From Flavobacteriales bacterium (GTDB taxonomy: Bacteria; Bacteroidota; Bacteroidia; Flavobacteriales_E; Vicingaceae): a DNA stretch of 64,000 bases. Where the stretch lies: positions 1 to 64,000 of the forward strand of contig JAGQZT010000005.1 of assembly GCA_020435335.1 (NCBI GenBank), in the 5' to 3' direction. Below are positions 16,052 to 26,300 of the stretch, one piece after another. The stretch's first letter is position 1; each line of letters opens with the position of its first letter. Under the pieces are notes generated by a model. The model did no database searches. It saw only the letters and a list, made by a program, of their open reading frames with translations, and was not told the DNA's origin. The translations under genes and the position numbers were made by a program.

Positions 16052-17442
16052 TGAGCTTTTCCGACAAATACAGCAAAGTATTCAAGTACCTCCTCCCTGC
16101 TCCTTTTACCATTGCCGTATTACTTACTATTTTCACCTTCGGCATTGCTTTGATCGTAACACTTCCGGAAGCATCATCTGTCGGTGATTACTCCCTGAAA
16201 TTACTCCAATTCTGGGAAGGTGGTATCTGGGATTCCGGACTGCTCGTTTTTGCCATGCAGATGATGCTGATGCTTGTTTTAGGACATGTGCTGGCACTCA
16301 GCAAACCGGTAGACCTGTTCCTCAACCTAATCGTAAGAAGCTGTAACAGTACAGCCAAAGCAGCAGCGCTGGTTACCTTTCTGACGATCCTTGTTAGCCT
16401 TTTCAACTGGGGACTGGGACTCATCTTCGGAGCCATATTTGCCCGGAAAGTCGGTGAGCATGCCTCCAGATTCAATATCCCGATCAACTATGCCATTATC
16501 GGTGCAGCAGGGTACTCCGGACTGATGGTCTGGCATGGAGGCCTGTCCGGCTCATCCCTGGCCAAGGTAGCAGAACCCGGGCATTTGAAAGCCATGATGA
16601 GCGGTATTTTACCGGATGATCAATTAACCGCTTTACCCGAGCAGATTACGTATGCCTCCACCGTAGGTTCCAACATGAACCTTGCTGTGATGTTACTCCT
16701 GCTGGTTATTTTACCGCTTTCGATGTATTGGTTGGGTAAAAAATCGACCGGAACCAAACTTAATTTGCCGCATGAAAAAACAACGGAACAGGAAACCGGA
16801 CATGCCGAAGGAGCCGAAAAACTGGATCATTCAAAAATCTTTTCATTGCTCTTCGGTGCCATTATTTTCTTTTACATCGGCTTTAAGGTCGTTGATGAAT
16901 ACGATTTCAATTTGTTCAAGTTCTTTACCCCCAACAACATCAACCTCTTACTTTTTGCATTAGCTGTACTGCTGCATAAAAATTTTACTTCCTTTTTAAA
17001 AGCTGTTGATGAAGCTATTTCCGGTGCTGCGGGCATATTGATCCAGTTTCCCTTGTATTTTGGCATCATGGGCATCATGAAGAGTTCAGGACTGGTTACC
17101 GAAATTTCCGATTTCTTTGTTTCCATTTCAACGGCAACCAGTTATCCGGTATACACCTTCCTGAGTGCGGGACTGGTTAATCTATTTGTTCCCAGTGGTG
17201 GTGGACAATGGGCTGTGCAGGGGCCGATTATTGTACAGGCTGCTGCCGATCTTGGACTTTCATTGCCAAAAAGCATTATGGCTCTGGCATACGGCGATCA
17301 GCTGACCAACATGCTCCAGCCTTTTTGGGCCCTGCCATTATTAGGAATTACAGGATTGAAAGCGAAAGAAATTCTTCCTTATACTTTATTCTTAATGGTA
17401 ATCGGTACGTTGATTTTTTTATCCGGTTTATTGTTCTTCTAA
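16051..17442 (+). CDS. AtoE-type short-chain fatty acid transporter
   Basis: A 463-residue permease with about twelve membrane helices. Features of the short-chain fatty acid transporter family are the NWGLGLIFGAIFARKVGEH segment, the HGGLSGSSL motif, and near the C-terminus FVPSGGGQWAVQGPII followed by YGDQLTNMLQPFWALPLL. These transporters take up short-chain fatty acids such as acetoacetate or butyrate. It is coupled to the flavin reductase gene by TAATG. It is convergent with the OppC-type permease gene, and the two stop codons share bases at 17439-17442. Confidence 0.9.
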   Translation: MSFSDKYSKVFKYLLPAPFTIAVLLTIFTFGIALIVTLPEASSVGDYSLKLLQFWEGGIWDSGLLVFAMQMMLMLVLGHVLALSKPVDLFLNLIVRSCNSTAKAAALVTFLTILVSLFNWGLGLIFGAIFARKVGEHASRFNIPINYAIIGAAGYSGLMVWHGGLSGSSLAKVAEPGHLKAMMSGILPDDQLTALPEQITYASTVGSNMNLAVMLLLLVILPLSMYWLGKKSTGTKLNLPHEKTTEQETGHAEGAEKLDHSKIFSLLFGAIIFFYIGFKVVDEYDFNLFKFFTPNNINLLLFALAVLLHKNFTSFLKAVDEAISGAAGILIQFPLYFGIMGIMKSSGLVTEISDFFVSISTATSYPVYTFLSAGLVNLFVPSGGGQWAVQGPIIVQAAADLGLSLPKSIMALAYGDQLTNMLQPFWALPLLGITGLKAKEILPYTLFLMVIGTLIFLSGLLFF

Positions 17443-18677
17443 ACCGCAGGTGGAAGGTCGTCCACTGTTTTAGAATCCAGTGCATCTCGAATGCCGTTAC
17501 CCACAAGTACGAACGCCAGTACCATTAAAATAATGGCCACTCCGGGTAGTACTGCCAGATATGCTTTCCCGGTAATTAAATAACCCTTGTGCTCGGCAAT
17601 GATTTTCCCCCAGGTTGCTTGAGGTGGCTGGGCACCGATCCCCAAAAAGCTCAAACCGGCCTCAATCAGGATAGCGGCGGCAAAGTTGATAGCAGAAATA
17701 ACGATCACAGGACCCAATACATTCGGGATCATGTGCTTGAAGATGATTCGGGCATTATTAAACCCTAGGGCCCTACCCGCTTCAACAAATTCTTTCTCGC
17801 GCAGGCTGAGCATTTGTCCACGAACCACACGCGCCACTTCCACCCACATGGTTAATCCCACAGCGATAAACACCTGCCAGGTTCCTTTACCCAGCGCCAT
17901 CGTAATGGCAATTACCAATAACAGGGTTGGAATAGACCATACCACATTGATGAACCACATAATAACGTCATCCAGCCATCCCCTGAAATACCCCGCAAGG
18001 GCACCGAGAGAAATACCAATCAACAGGGAAATGAATACTGAAATAAATCCAACAAACAGAGATATCCAGGTTCCGGCCATCAGTCGGCTTAACAAATCCC
18101 TTCCATATTTATCCGTACCTAAATAATACTTGCGTGTAATGATGTTCTCGGATTTGATCTTGGCTATCAGCTCATCAATCGATTCATGCTTCTTCCCTTC
18201 GGTCACGGTGTAGAAATCCAGGTATCCGTCATTCATTTTTACCTTATTGTGGTCCAATGAATAAACAATATCTGCTAAATTGTATTCCATAATTTGCCCG
18301 TCGTTTACATCACCACCGGTATATTTTTCAACGATCAGCCGGTCTCCTTCAAAATTATAATCATAAATCGGAATGGTGGTATAACTACTCTCCGCACCAT
18401 TACTAAGATAGGCCCACAAACCGGGTTCCTCAATTTTTTTGTTCTTTTTAATCTTAAGCAACTCAACCGAAAATCCAGGTTTCTGTGTCGTTATTTCCAG
18501 AATCTGATCGTTGGCTTTCGGCGTGCTATCAGGACGGATGGAGGGGCCTAATAAGGATACTATTACGGCACATACAATGATAAACAACCCAAACAGCGAT
18601 AGCTTGTTTTTCTTCAAGCGTTGCCAGGCTATCCTTGACAAGGATTTGGAGTTGATGTGTTTTTTACTTTTAGCCAT
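17439..18677 (-). CDS. OppC/DppC-type ABC transporter permease
   Basis: A 412-residue inner-membrane permease of the peptide/nickel ABC importer type. It begins with a basic segment and helix TM1 (about 28-48). A soluble insert of about 130 residues follows, then YYLGTDKYGRDLLSRLMAGTW, five further helices, and the EAA loop (EFVEAGRALGFNNARIIFKHMIPN) for ATPase contact. Peptide import is the inferred role. No ATPase, second permease or binding protein is near, so its partners must be encoded elsewhere. Its start overlaps the GT2 stop by eight bases, making it the third gene of a minus-strand operon. Confidence 0.9.
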   Translation of the reverse strand: MAKSKKHINSKSLSRIAWQRLKKNKLSLFGLFIIVCAVIVSLLGPSIRPDSTPKANDQILEITTQKPGFSVELLKIKKNKKIEEPGLWAYLSNGAESSYTTIPIYDYNFEGDRLIVEKYTGGDVNDGQIMEYNLADIVYSLDHNKVKMNDGYLDFYTVTEGKKHESIDELIAKIKSENIITRKYYLGTDKYGRDLLSRLMAGTWISLFVGFISVFISLLIGISLGALAGYFRGWLDDVIMWFINVVWSIPTLLLVIAITMALGKGTWQVFIAVGLTMWVEVARVVRGQMLSLREKEFVEAGRALGFNNARIIFKHMIPNVLGPVIVISAINFAAAILIEAGLSFLGIGAQPPQATWGKIIAEHKGYLITGKAYLAVLPGVAIILMVLAFVLVGNGIRDALDSKTVDDLPPAV

Positions 18678-19791
18678 GTACCGGTCTGCTTTTCCATTCG
18701 TATCGCAACAGTTGGGAGAGTATCCAAATCAAAACCACATAACATGGATAAATCACCTGAACCGGGATAAAATAGAACAAAATGCTTCTCCTTTTAAATC
18801 TAGAAGCCACCAAAAATAATAATATAAAATCAATAAGCCATTTGCAAAGTAATAAGATTACCCGTACAAACTCCTTTTTTTCGACTAAAACTAAACTGGT
18901 GTAGATGAATAACAGGGCCAGGTTTTGCAGGATAATCAAAATACCTAAAGATATCAATACAGGATTGCTGTAGTATTTTGTTTTAGACGACCACCTCAGC
19001 CGCTGATGAAAAAACGACTTTAAGTTGGGTTCGGATTTGGTTTCAACCAGAAAATTACGATCGAATGTTCCGGTTATCTTTAAGTCCTTTCCGACAAATT
19101 TTTCCAACAAAAAAACATCATCGCCAGAGGGTGTTTGATGGTCATCATAGCCTCCCACTTCATAAAATGCCTCCTTCCGAAAGGAAAGATTTGCCCCATT
19201 ATTCAAAACCGGTCGCTGCTGTGCCAGCATCCCAAAACCAATGCCTTGCATGGCCATCATATCCAGCAGCTGGAATGCTCCTAAAAACCCCGTGACGGGA
19301 AGTTGTAGAACAGGTCCGAGCATCATCGAATACTCGTTAGACAGGCTTGCATTGATGGTTGACAGCCAATTTTTCGGAACAGCACAATCGGCATCCGTTG
19401 TAGCGATGATCCCGTAACGCGACATCCTGACTCCCGACTCCATCGCTTTTTTCTTGGAATAGCCGTGCTCAGGAACGGATAATCTGACCTGAAGCGAAGG
19501 ATGATGAGCTATAAACTGCTTTACAAGAGCTCCTGTTTGATCTTCAGAGTGATCATCGATGATGATAATCTCAAATTGATCCAAAGGATAATCCTGGTCG
19601 GCCAGATGCTGCAAACACGAATAAATGGATGCTTCTTCATTCCGTACGGCGATCACCACCGAAATAGGCCGGGTTTTAACCCCACCAATCATATTCTTTG
19701 TTTGCCGAGCTTTCAATAACCCAAATACAACATAAAGAAGCATCAGCACGTAGCACGACGTTATAACAACCAGTATGAATGTAACAAGCAT
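18670..19791 (-). CDS. Glycosyltransferase family 2, membrane-anchored
   Basis: A 373-residue GT2 enzyme: an N-terminal membrane helix, then the GT-A domain with VVIAVRNEEASI, the IIIDDHSED (nucleotide-sugar) motif, TTDADC (DxD metal site), GANLSFRKEAF and the acceptor-side QRLRW motif, then two or three C-terminal helices. It transfers sugars to an undecaprenyl-phosphate or other lipid acceptor at the membrane; the product is not known. The ATG at 19791 overlaps the preceding stop (TGATG). It follows the LPG-synthase-TM-like gene directly, so a lipid-linked sugar pathway is plausible. Confidence 0.9.
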   Translation of the reverse strand: MLVTFILVVITSCYVLMLLYVVFGLLKARQTKNMIGGVKTRPISVVIAVRNEEASIYSCLQHLADQDYPLDQFEIIIIDDHSEDQTGALVKQFIAHHPSLQVRLSVPEHGYSKKKAMESGVRMSRYGIIATTDADCAVPKNWLSTINASLSNEYSMMLGPVLQLPVTGFLGAFQLLDMMAMQGIGFGMLAQQRPVLNNGANLSFRKEAFYEVGGYDDHQTPSGDDVFLLEKFVGKDLKITGTFDRNFLVETKSEPNLKSFFHQRLRWSSKTKYYSNPVLISLGILIILQNLALLFIYTSLVLVEKKEFVRVILLLCKWLIDFILLFLVASRFKRRSILFYFIPVQVIYPCYVVLIWILSQLLRYEWKSRPVHG

Positions 19792-20735
19792 CACGACTGT
19801 TGAATGAGGTTTAACTGGCGTATGTGAGTTAATCCGAATAACGCAGGTACAGCCACATTGATGAACCAGAGCGAAATAGACGCAAATACGATATGGCTGA
19901 CTTCCTGGCTAACCAATCCGAAAACCAAAATGGCTACCGATCCGCGTACGCCGAGCTCCGATAGTAGAATAGTAGGAATGATCGAACTTAACAAAAAACT
20001 CAACGGAATCAGTAAAAGCGAATTCAAACCATTCAAGTGAATGCCAAAAGCGGATAAGATGATGAAGTATTGAAGCGAAAATACACCATAACGTATCACA
20101 CTTAATGTGAACATGTAGAGTAATTCTTTCCGGTTAACATCGGATAACGTTTCTCCAACACTTTTCACAACAGGTATTCTATTAAACAAGGATATGAGCA
20201 ATTTCGGGTTAAAATAACCATAAAATAAAATAATCAAAAGTAGGGATAACGCAATCAACATGAACGTGGAATTGATCTGCATGGGAATAAAATGACCCAA
20301 TCCATACAAGCTAATAACACCGAAAAACAAGGTTGCCAGCATCTGGCTATAACTGGCCAACAGGGTTTTGGTTGTCAGCTCCTTAAATTTCGATTTGTTT
20401 AGTAAGAGTGCTCTCACCGGGATTTCCGCTATCCGGTTCGGTGTTAGAATGCCTGCAGTAATCCCCATAAAGGTATACTGCATCGCTTTGAACAAGGAAA
20501 TGGATTCGGATTTCCGCACAACATATTTCCATTTATAGGCTTCTATTCCCCAATTTAAAAACATGAGTATAAATACAAAAAGCAGCCCGATATAATTAAC
20601 ACGCTCAGGATTTACCGCTTTAATTTCCAGGAGGAAATCATCTTTGATTTTAAAATAGATAAAAATTAATGCGCCTACACCAATGACAACCTTGATCGGT
20701 AAATTGATATATTTGTATAAGCGCTTGTTGATCAA
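19791..20735 (-). CDS. LPG-synthase-TM / UPF0104-type integral membrane protein
   Basis: A 314-residue protein with about eight membrane helices matching the lysylphosphatidylglycerol synthase TM-region family (also AglD/UPF0104). The family signature is seen in GITAGILTPNRIAEIPVRALLL and the C-terminal LLSSIIPTILLSELGVRGSVA. Members move or build lipid-linked molecules or modify phospholipids; the catalytic LPG domain is absent. The only usable start is TTG at 20735. It is the first gene of a three-gene overlapping operon with GT2 and the permease, and divergent from ruvC across 45 bases, which must hold both promoters. Confidence 0.85.
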   Translation of the reverse strand: MINKRLYKYINLPIKVVIGVGALIFIYFKIKDDFLLEIKAVNPERVNYIGLLFVFILMFLNWGIEAYKWKYVVRKSESISLFKAMQYTFMGITAGILTPNRIAEIPVRALLLNKSKFKELTTKTLLASYSQMLATLFFGVISLYGLGHFIPMQINSTFMLIALSLLLIILFYGYFNPKLLISLFNRIPVVKSVGETLSDVNRKELLYMFTLSVIRYGVFSLQYFIILSAFGIHLNGLNSLLLIPLSFLLSSIIPTILLSELGVRGSVAILVFGLVSQEVSHIVFASISLWFINVAVPALFGLTHIRQLNLIQQS

Positions 20736-20780
20736 AATCCGGCAATTTTTGGTTAAGTTAATACGAATAGCACATTTATT

Positions 20781-21335
20781 TTGATTAAAGATAAAATAAT
20801 ATTAGGAATAGACCCCGGAACTACCGTAATGGGTTATGGCGTTATCCAGATCAAAAATAATAAGATGCAGCTTTTAACCATGGGTGCCATCGAATTGCAC
20901 AAGATCGAATCCCATTTTTTGCGCCTTCAGAAAATATTTGAACGTACTCAATACCTGATTAATGAGTATCAACCCGATGAATTTGCCATTGAAGCCCCAT
21001 TTATGGGTAAAAATGCCCAATCTATGTTAAAACTCGGCAGGGCACAGGGAATCTCCATGGCTGCAGCATTGGAAAAGAACATTCCTGTGAGTGAGTATGC
21101 CCCGAAAAAGATCAAACAATCCATTACAGGAAGAGGAATGGCTTCCAAGGAGCAGGTTGCGGGTATGCTTGCCAGCCTGTTAAAGCTAAAAGCCCTTCCG
21201 AAACATTTGGATGCTACCGACGGACTGGCGGTGGCTGTTTGTCACTATTTTCAACTGGGAAAGCCTCAATCCGAGAAAACCTATTCAGGCTGGAAGAGTT
21301 ACATTAAAGAAAATCCGGGTAAAACAAAGGGTTAA
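20781..21335 (+). CDS. ruvC: Holliday junction resolvase RuvC
   Basis: A 184-residue crossover-junction endonuclease. The four catalytic acids are at D11 (GIDPGTT), E71 (FAIEAPF) and D144/D147 (HLDATDGLAVA), and the region from GRGMASKEQV to the C-terminus matches the family. The enzyme dimer cuts Holliday junctions in homologous recombination, working with RuvAB, which are not in this window. The start is TTG. The stop codon shares bases with the convergent HIT gene's stop (both read from TTAA at 21332-21335), and no terminator separates them. Confidence 0.96.
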   Translation: MIKDKIILGIDPGTTVMGYGVIQIKNNKMQLLTMGAIELHKIESHFLRLQKIFERTQYLINEYQPDEFAIEAPFMGKNAQSMLKLGRAQGISMAAALEKNIPVSEYAPKKIKQSITGRGMASKEQVAGMLASLLKLKALPKHLDATDGLAVAVCHYFQLGKPQSEKTYSGWKSYIKENPGKTKG

Positions 21336-21721
21336 GCCTCTAGAATGGCCTGTTGAATGGTCTTAAATTCTTCTTCAGCCAATTGCAACTTAGGCCTTGA
21401 AAAATTGATATCCTGCACGTTGTTAATCGGAACCAGGTGAATGTGGGTATGAGGAACCTCCAGACCAATCACAGCTATCCCTATCCGTTCACAGGGAACC
21501 GCTTTTTCGACTTTAGCAGCAACTTTTTGGGCAAATTCCCACAACCCGTTATAAGTAGGTGCATCCAGGTTGAAGATGTAATCCACTTCCTTTTTAGGTA
21601 CAACCAGCGTGTGGCCCTTAGCCAATGGAAATACATCCAGAAAAGCAATGAAATCATCATTTTCTTCCAGAATATACGCCGGAAGTTCTTTGTTGATGAT
21701 TTTGGTAAAGATGGAAGCCAT
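21332..21721 (-). CDS. HIT family protein
   Basis: A 129-residue histidine-triad nucleotide-binding protein, with the HTHIHLVPI motif near residue 91 (His-x-His-x-His). The ADP-binding core includes DFIAFLDVFPLAKGHTLVVPKK. HIT proteins of the HinT/Fhit branch hydrolyse AMP-linked substrates; the natural one is unknown. It follows greA with a one-base TAATG overlap, and it is convergent with ruvC. The pair greA-HIT is a familiar neighbourhood in Bacteroidota, and both parts fit well in length. Confidence 0.94.
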   Translation of the reverse strand: MASIFTKIINKELPAYILEENDDFIAFLDVFPLAKGHTLVVPKKEVDYIFNLDAPTYNGLWEFAQKVAAKVEKAVPCERIGIAVIGLEVPHTHIHLVPINNVQDINFSRPKLQLAEEEFKTIQQAILEA

Positions 21722-22194
21722 TATCTGGAGATCTCGATGATTTCAAATTTCATGATGCCTGAAGGAACTTTAACTTCAGCAACATCACCTACAGACTTAC
21801 CCAGTAAACCTTCTCCGATGGGTGAATCAACAGAAATTTTCTTTTGTTTTAAATCCGCCTCTTTTTCGGATACCAACGTATATTCCATGATGGCGCCATT
21901 GGCCGTGTTTTTAATCTTTACCTTGGAAAGAATTAATGCTTTAGATGTATCCAGTTGGGATTCGTCGATCACCCGGGCATTGGACAATACCTCTTCGAGT
22001 TTGGAAATTTTCAGCTCGAGTAAGCCTTGTGCTTCTTTGGCTGCGTCATATTCCGCATTCTCCGAAAGATCGCCTTTATCTCTGGCTTCTGCGATCTGAG
22101 CAGATATCTTAGGGCGTTCAACATGTTTTAACTGCTCTAACTCTTCGTTAAGTTTACGCAGTCCTTCTTCAGTATAATAATTTACGTGAGACAT
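21721..22194 (-). CDS. greA: Transcription elongation factor GreA
   Basis: A 157-residue GreA. It has the N-terminal antiparallel coiled coil (YYTEEGLRKLNEELEQLKHV... through RDKGDLSENAEYDAAKE, carrying the acidic tip D/E residues that reach the RNA-polymerase secondary channel) and the C-terminal FKBP-like domain (GLLGKSVGDVAEVKVPSG). It rescues backtracked polymerase by stimulating transcript cleavage. Expression is probably from its own promoter, since a strong terminator at 22217-22244 separates it from the barrel gene behind. It is coupled to the HIT gene. Confidence 0.97.
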   Translation of the reverse strand: MSHVNYYTEEGLRKLNEELEQLKHVERPKISAQIAEARDKGDLSENAEYDAAKEAQGLLELKISKLEEVLSNARVIDESQLDTSKALILSKVKIKNTANGAIMEYTLVSEKEADLKQKKISVDSPIGEGLLGKSVGDVAEVKVPSGIMKFEIIEISR

Positions 22195-22216
22195 AATTTA
22201 GCTGTTTTTAAGGCAA

Positions 22217-22244
22217 AAAGAGAACTCAAAAATGAGTTCTCTTT
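22217..22244 (-). terminator. Terminator of the TonB/T9SS/PorV operon
   Basis: A perfect 12-bp stem (AAAGAGAACTCA / TGAGTTCTCTTT, 4-base loop) lies 27 bases past the PorV-like stop. On the minus strand it is followed by a T-run, so it ends the long operon before greA. Confidence 0.75.
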
Positions 22245-22270
22245 GTAAATTGGAAAGTATGTAATTAATC

Positions 22271-23356
22271 TTATAGGTCGAGTTTCACTCCTATACTATG
22301 AGTTCCTGAAAAGTTTTCAGTCATTTGGTAAGCATAGTGGAATCCGAAAGTGGTTCCGTTCTTACCTAGCGGCGCAACAAAAGAAGCTCCGAATGCTGGT
22401 CCGGAATAAGCATTTGCACGCTTATCACCATCGAACCAAACTCCTTGCTCCATCACATAACCACCTCTGATCATGAACATGCTTCTAAAAGCATACTCCA
22501 GACCAATTCTGTATTGGTCATTGGTAAATGAGTTGGAAGTATAAGTTCCGGCTAATGTAATTCTATGATCAGAATTGATTTCACTGCTCGTAGAATCCGC
22601 TGTTGGAGCCAGATAAAAGTCATAGGATGCACCAATATTCAACAAAGATGGCAGCTGATAAATTGCCGATCTGTGTTCCTGAGTTGAAGAAATATCAAAT
22701 CCTGCATTATCGTTTGTTTCTGTAAAAGACAGACCATCTCCCGAATATTGCATGGTAGGACCGATGTTTTTTAAGGCGATACCAAATTTCACCTGATCGT
22801 TGTCTCCGGTAACATATCGGATACCTGCATCAAAGGCAACACCTCTGGCAGAAGCATTGGCAATGGATTCACTGATAATCCGGGCACCGATACCACCGTA
22901 AATACTGTTAGAGAACGTTTTCGCATATCCCACATCAATTGTTGTGTATGATGGAGAGAAAGTCCCAATTCCACCTTCCGGAAGATCAACTTTAGTGATG
23001 TCGACCTGACCGAAATCCATTGACATCACAGACATACCGATTACACCGGTTTCTCCGACTTTTTGGGCAAATCCAAATGTATTGACGTTCACGTCGGATC
23101 CTACCAAATAGCGTTTGTGGTTAACCAGAAGTTCTGTTTTTCTGGTAAATGCCATACCTGCTATATTTAAGCCCATCGCTTCCAATCCGCTTACAGAGGA
23201 ACTATTTGCTCCGGCAAATCCAACGCTTTGTGTCCATGGATTAATCAGCAACTGAGAAGCACCAGCTTCACCCGCTCGATCCGGATTTCCTGCAAACGAA
23301 CTAGCTGTAATTCCACAAGCTAATAGTGTCAGTATTGATAATTTAAATTGCTTCAT
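22271..23356 (-). CDS. PorV/PorQ-family outer-membrane barrel
   Basis: A 361-residue exported beta-barrel of the PorV/PorQ (DUF3308) family: signal peptide to about residue 22, then the family N-terminus GEAGASQLLINPWTQSVGFAGAN with LNIAGMAF, strands with alternating hydrophobic residues throughout, and a C-terminal strand ending in IGVKLDL. PorV (LptO) is the T9SS shuttle protein that binds cargo C-terminal domains and brings them from the translocon to the attachment complex. This copy is the third gene of an operon with a T9SS-exported protein and a TonB receptor, so it is probably a paralogue dedicated to them rather than the main PorV. Confidence 0.85.
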   Translation of the reverse strand: MKQFKLSILTLLACGITASSFAGNPDRAGEAGASQLLINPWTQSVGFAGANSSSVSGLEAMGLNIAGMAFTRKTELLVNHKRYLVGSDVNVNTFGFAQKVGETGVIGMSVMSMDFGQVDITKVDLPEGGIGTFSPSYTTIDVGYAKTFSNSIYGGIGARIISESIANASARGVAFDAGIRYVTGDNDQVKFGIALKNIGPTMQYSGDGLSFTETNDNAGFDISSTQEHRSAIYQLPSLLNIGASYDFYLAPTADSTSSEINSDHRITLAGTYTSNSFTNDQYRIGLEYAFRSMFMIRGGYVMEQGVWFDGDKRANAYSGPAFGASFVAPLGKNGTTFGFHYAYQMTENFSGTHSIGVKLDL

Positions 23357-23391
23357 ATCTTATAATCGTTATATTCTCTTACAGTTAATTA

Positions 23392-26300
23392 TTAGAATCC
23401 GTTCAAATCGGTCGGTTTCATGATTCCGTACCACTTTAATGTACGCTCACCAATATCCGGAACCTGTACATGGATCAGGTATAATCCACTGGCCACTGGT
23501 ACATTGATGTGGTTTTTCAAATCCCAATCCAGGCTGGTAGAAGGATCTCCTTTCTTAAACCTTCTCATTAAGGTACCACTCACGTTGTAGATCGAAATCG
23601 TACATACTTCAGGTAAGTTAGTAATCTTAATGCGGTTATCCAACTGATCCGTTTCATATTCAGAGTATGCATAATACGGATTAGGAACCACGTTGATCAT
23701 CGCCAGTACGGAATCCATCGCAGCAGTAACACCCGTATCCACTTCCAATCCGCTCATATCAAATTCATACATCGGAAGTTGGTTGTTAACCGTAGATGCT
23801 GTTGCAAACCTTCTGAATGGGCGCTCTACTCTCAGTTTCACTTTCGCATCGGTTTCGAATAACGTATGACCTTCTTCCAGCATTGGGATACCGGCCCATA
23901 CACAAGTCGTCCAGGCTTTCGTTTTATCCAATACCGATGAATTCATTTTCGTGGCTAAGGCCGCACAACCGTCATAAGCTGGCATAACTGCTGTTCCGTT
24001 ATAGTAGTTACCTTTTTTGAACACATACACATAATGCTTACCTCCCATCATCAATTGACTGTTAAATCCGGCAAAGGCGACGGAAGTCGGATTCCACTTC
24101 ATATCTCTACCATTTTCACCCGCTAACCAGCTGTCTTCAGCAAAAGCGACATTCAATCGTTCACCGGTCTCCACGTTAATTGCATACCCTGGGAACCATC
24201 CCATACCATTCCCTGTTCCATCCGGGTTTCCATTTTTATCAACACTCGGAGATTTTCTTGGGTTCAAATGCGCGGCACCGCCTTCGGCAAGTACAACATC
24301 ATTTCTGGCTTCGAAAACGATACATCTACTCCATTTACTCTTATCAGACGTAAACACGATGTCAACCGAAGGAACAGAATCCAGGTAACTGTTTCTAACC
24401 GCCAATCCTGAAAGTCCATCGTAACCGATCGCATCTTGCATATCCGGCTCACTGGTCAAACTACTGGTTTGCAAGTAAGATACTAAACCGTAAGGAGCCC
24501 AGGTTCCGCTGATTAAGCCTTCAAAGTCAGATTCAGGGTCTATGTAATTCGGAGCATTGTTATCGTTGAAGGCACTTGGAGACGAATCATCATAGTCAGA
24601 ATCTCCCGATCTGATCCAGTTCGCATCAGTCTGGCCTTCCTGATCGGAGAATCCGCCCAACCAACGTTTTGTTGAATCGGCATATTCGATTTCCGCTCCG
24701 ATGAAACCATTACCAAGTTCTTTCTCTACTCCAGGCTTAGCCTTTTGTTTTACAGTAATAGATAAACCATCATCAAGGAATAATTGCTCATTTTCAATCG
24801 CAATGACCTGATCGGAACTGATAATTTCACCTCTAGGTGTGTGTAATAACCAGTAAGCGTCATCCATTTTACCTCCTGTAGTGTCCTGGAATTGAACACG
24901 GTATACACCGGCTTTCACATTCAGCGGGTCAACCACTTTCACGTCAATAGGACCATGACCTGATTTATAAACCGGGTAATCGGCAAAATTGTTGGCAACA
25001 ATTGCAGCTTCACTTTCTGCCGTTAATTCCAGGAAGTTACCATTGTTTCCTTCCCCTTCGATACGTTTAATCATCGGTTGATCTCCGTATTCAGCATTGG
25101 CTACTGTACCTCCATTCTCAGGAGCAGGGTTGTGAGGAATAGCCGAGAACGATCTCAATCCTTGTCCACCTGCTAACTTTCTGGATGCAATATAAGGTTG
25201 TGTTTGACCATCCAATGCCATCGGATCAAGCGGGTCATAATGTTTGTATTCATTATAACCGTAAGCGATAGCCATGTAATAGTAGGTTTTATGGTTCACC
25301 AACCTGCTGCTTCCGCTGGCAAATAAATCCTCAGTGATTCTGAATGAATGCTTGATTCCTAAATCCGCACCATTTACCATTTCCTTAGGAACGTTTGCCT
25401 GCAAATCCTGATCAAATGTATAGTTAACCAATTGAGTGATACCATCTTTCAAATCAACCTGAGCTACCAGTCTGGCCTTGTTAGGATCATCCAGTTCAGA
25501 TGCCGTAATCAAACCATTTTTCATTTGGTAGATTTGATATCCCTGGAATGTATAGAATTTCAAGGTATCCTTATCTTCATCCGATCCCTGGTAAACACCG
25601 TCTAAGGTATCAGGAATAGCAATGAATGGGTTCTTTTGATTGTATGACTCATTGTAGTTATTTGAAACTTTTCTGTTGCTCAGGTAGATGATCAACTCAT
25701 TTTCCATTTCCTGGAACGTGAGGTCCGGAGCATCCGGTCCTTCCGCAATTTTAAAGCAGTTATCGAACAAAGCCTGAGCTTTATCGTCAGCAACACGCAT
25801 CACGTTGATGGATGATAAGTTATCACCAGATACGGCTCTTGCCCATACCACACCAACTGTTAAATCGTTCACCGCTCCCGGCTCCAAAGTAAACGGACCG
25901 GCTGATTCCAAGAACCTTCTATCACCAGGTTGATTACCTGCTGAAGCCTCCGTCCAGATAGCAGGAGCTGCAGAAATCCCCTGAGTACTCCAGAACAATG
26001 GATCAGAATCTCCGGGGAATAATAAATCAGCTAAAACAGTACCTCCCGAAGAAGCAGCATTCCCGTTTCCTCCCCACACCATGTGAGCACCACCGTTTCT
26101 CCATCTTCCTCTCAGGTAGTTGTAGTAATCCAATGCGTTTTGAGGGTCACCATCTCCGAAGAACTGACCACCACCGATCGAATAGTAAACGAATTTACGC
26201 ATTCCGTAACGCTCATTATCCACGATGCTGTCACCGTACCCGATTCCCAATCCTTTGTAAGGAATACCTCCATTCGCTAACGCATAAGGAACATTGGTTG

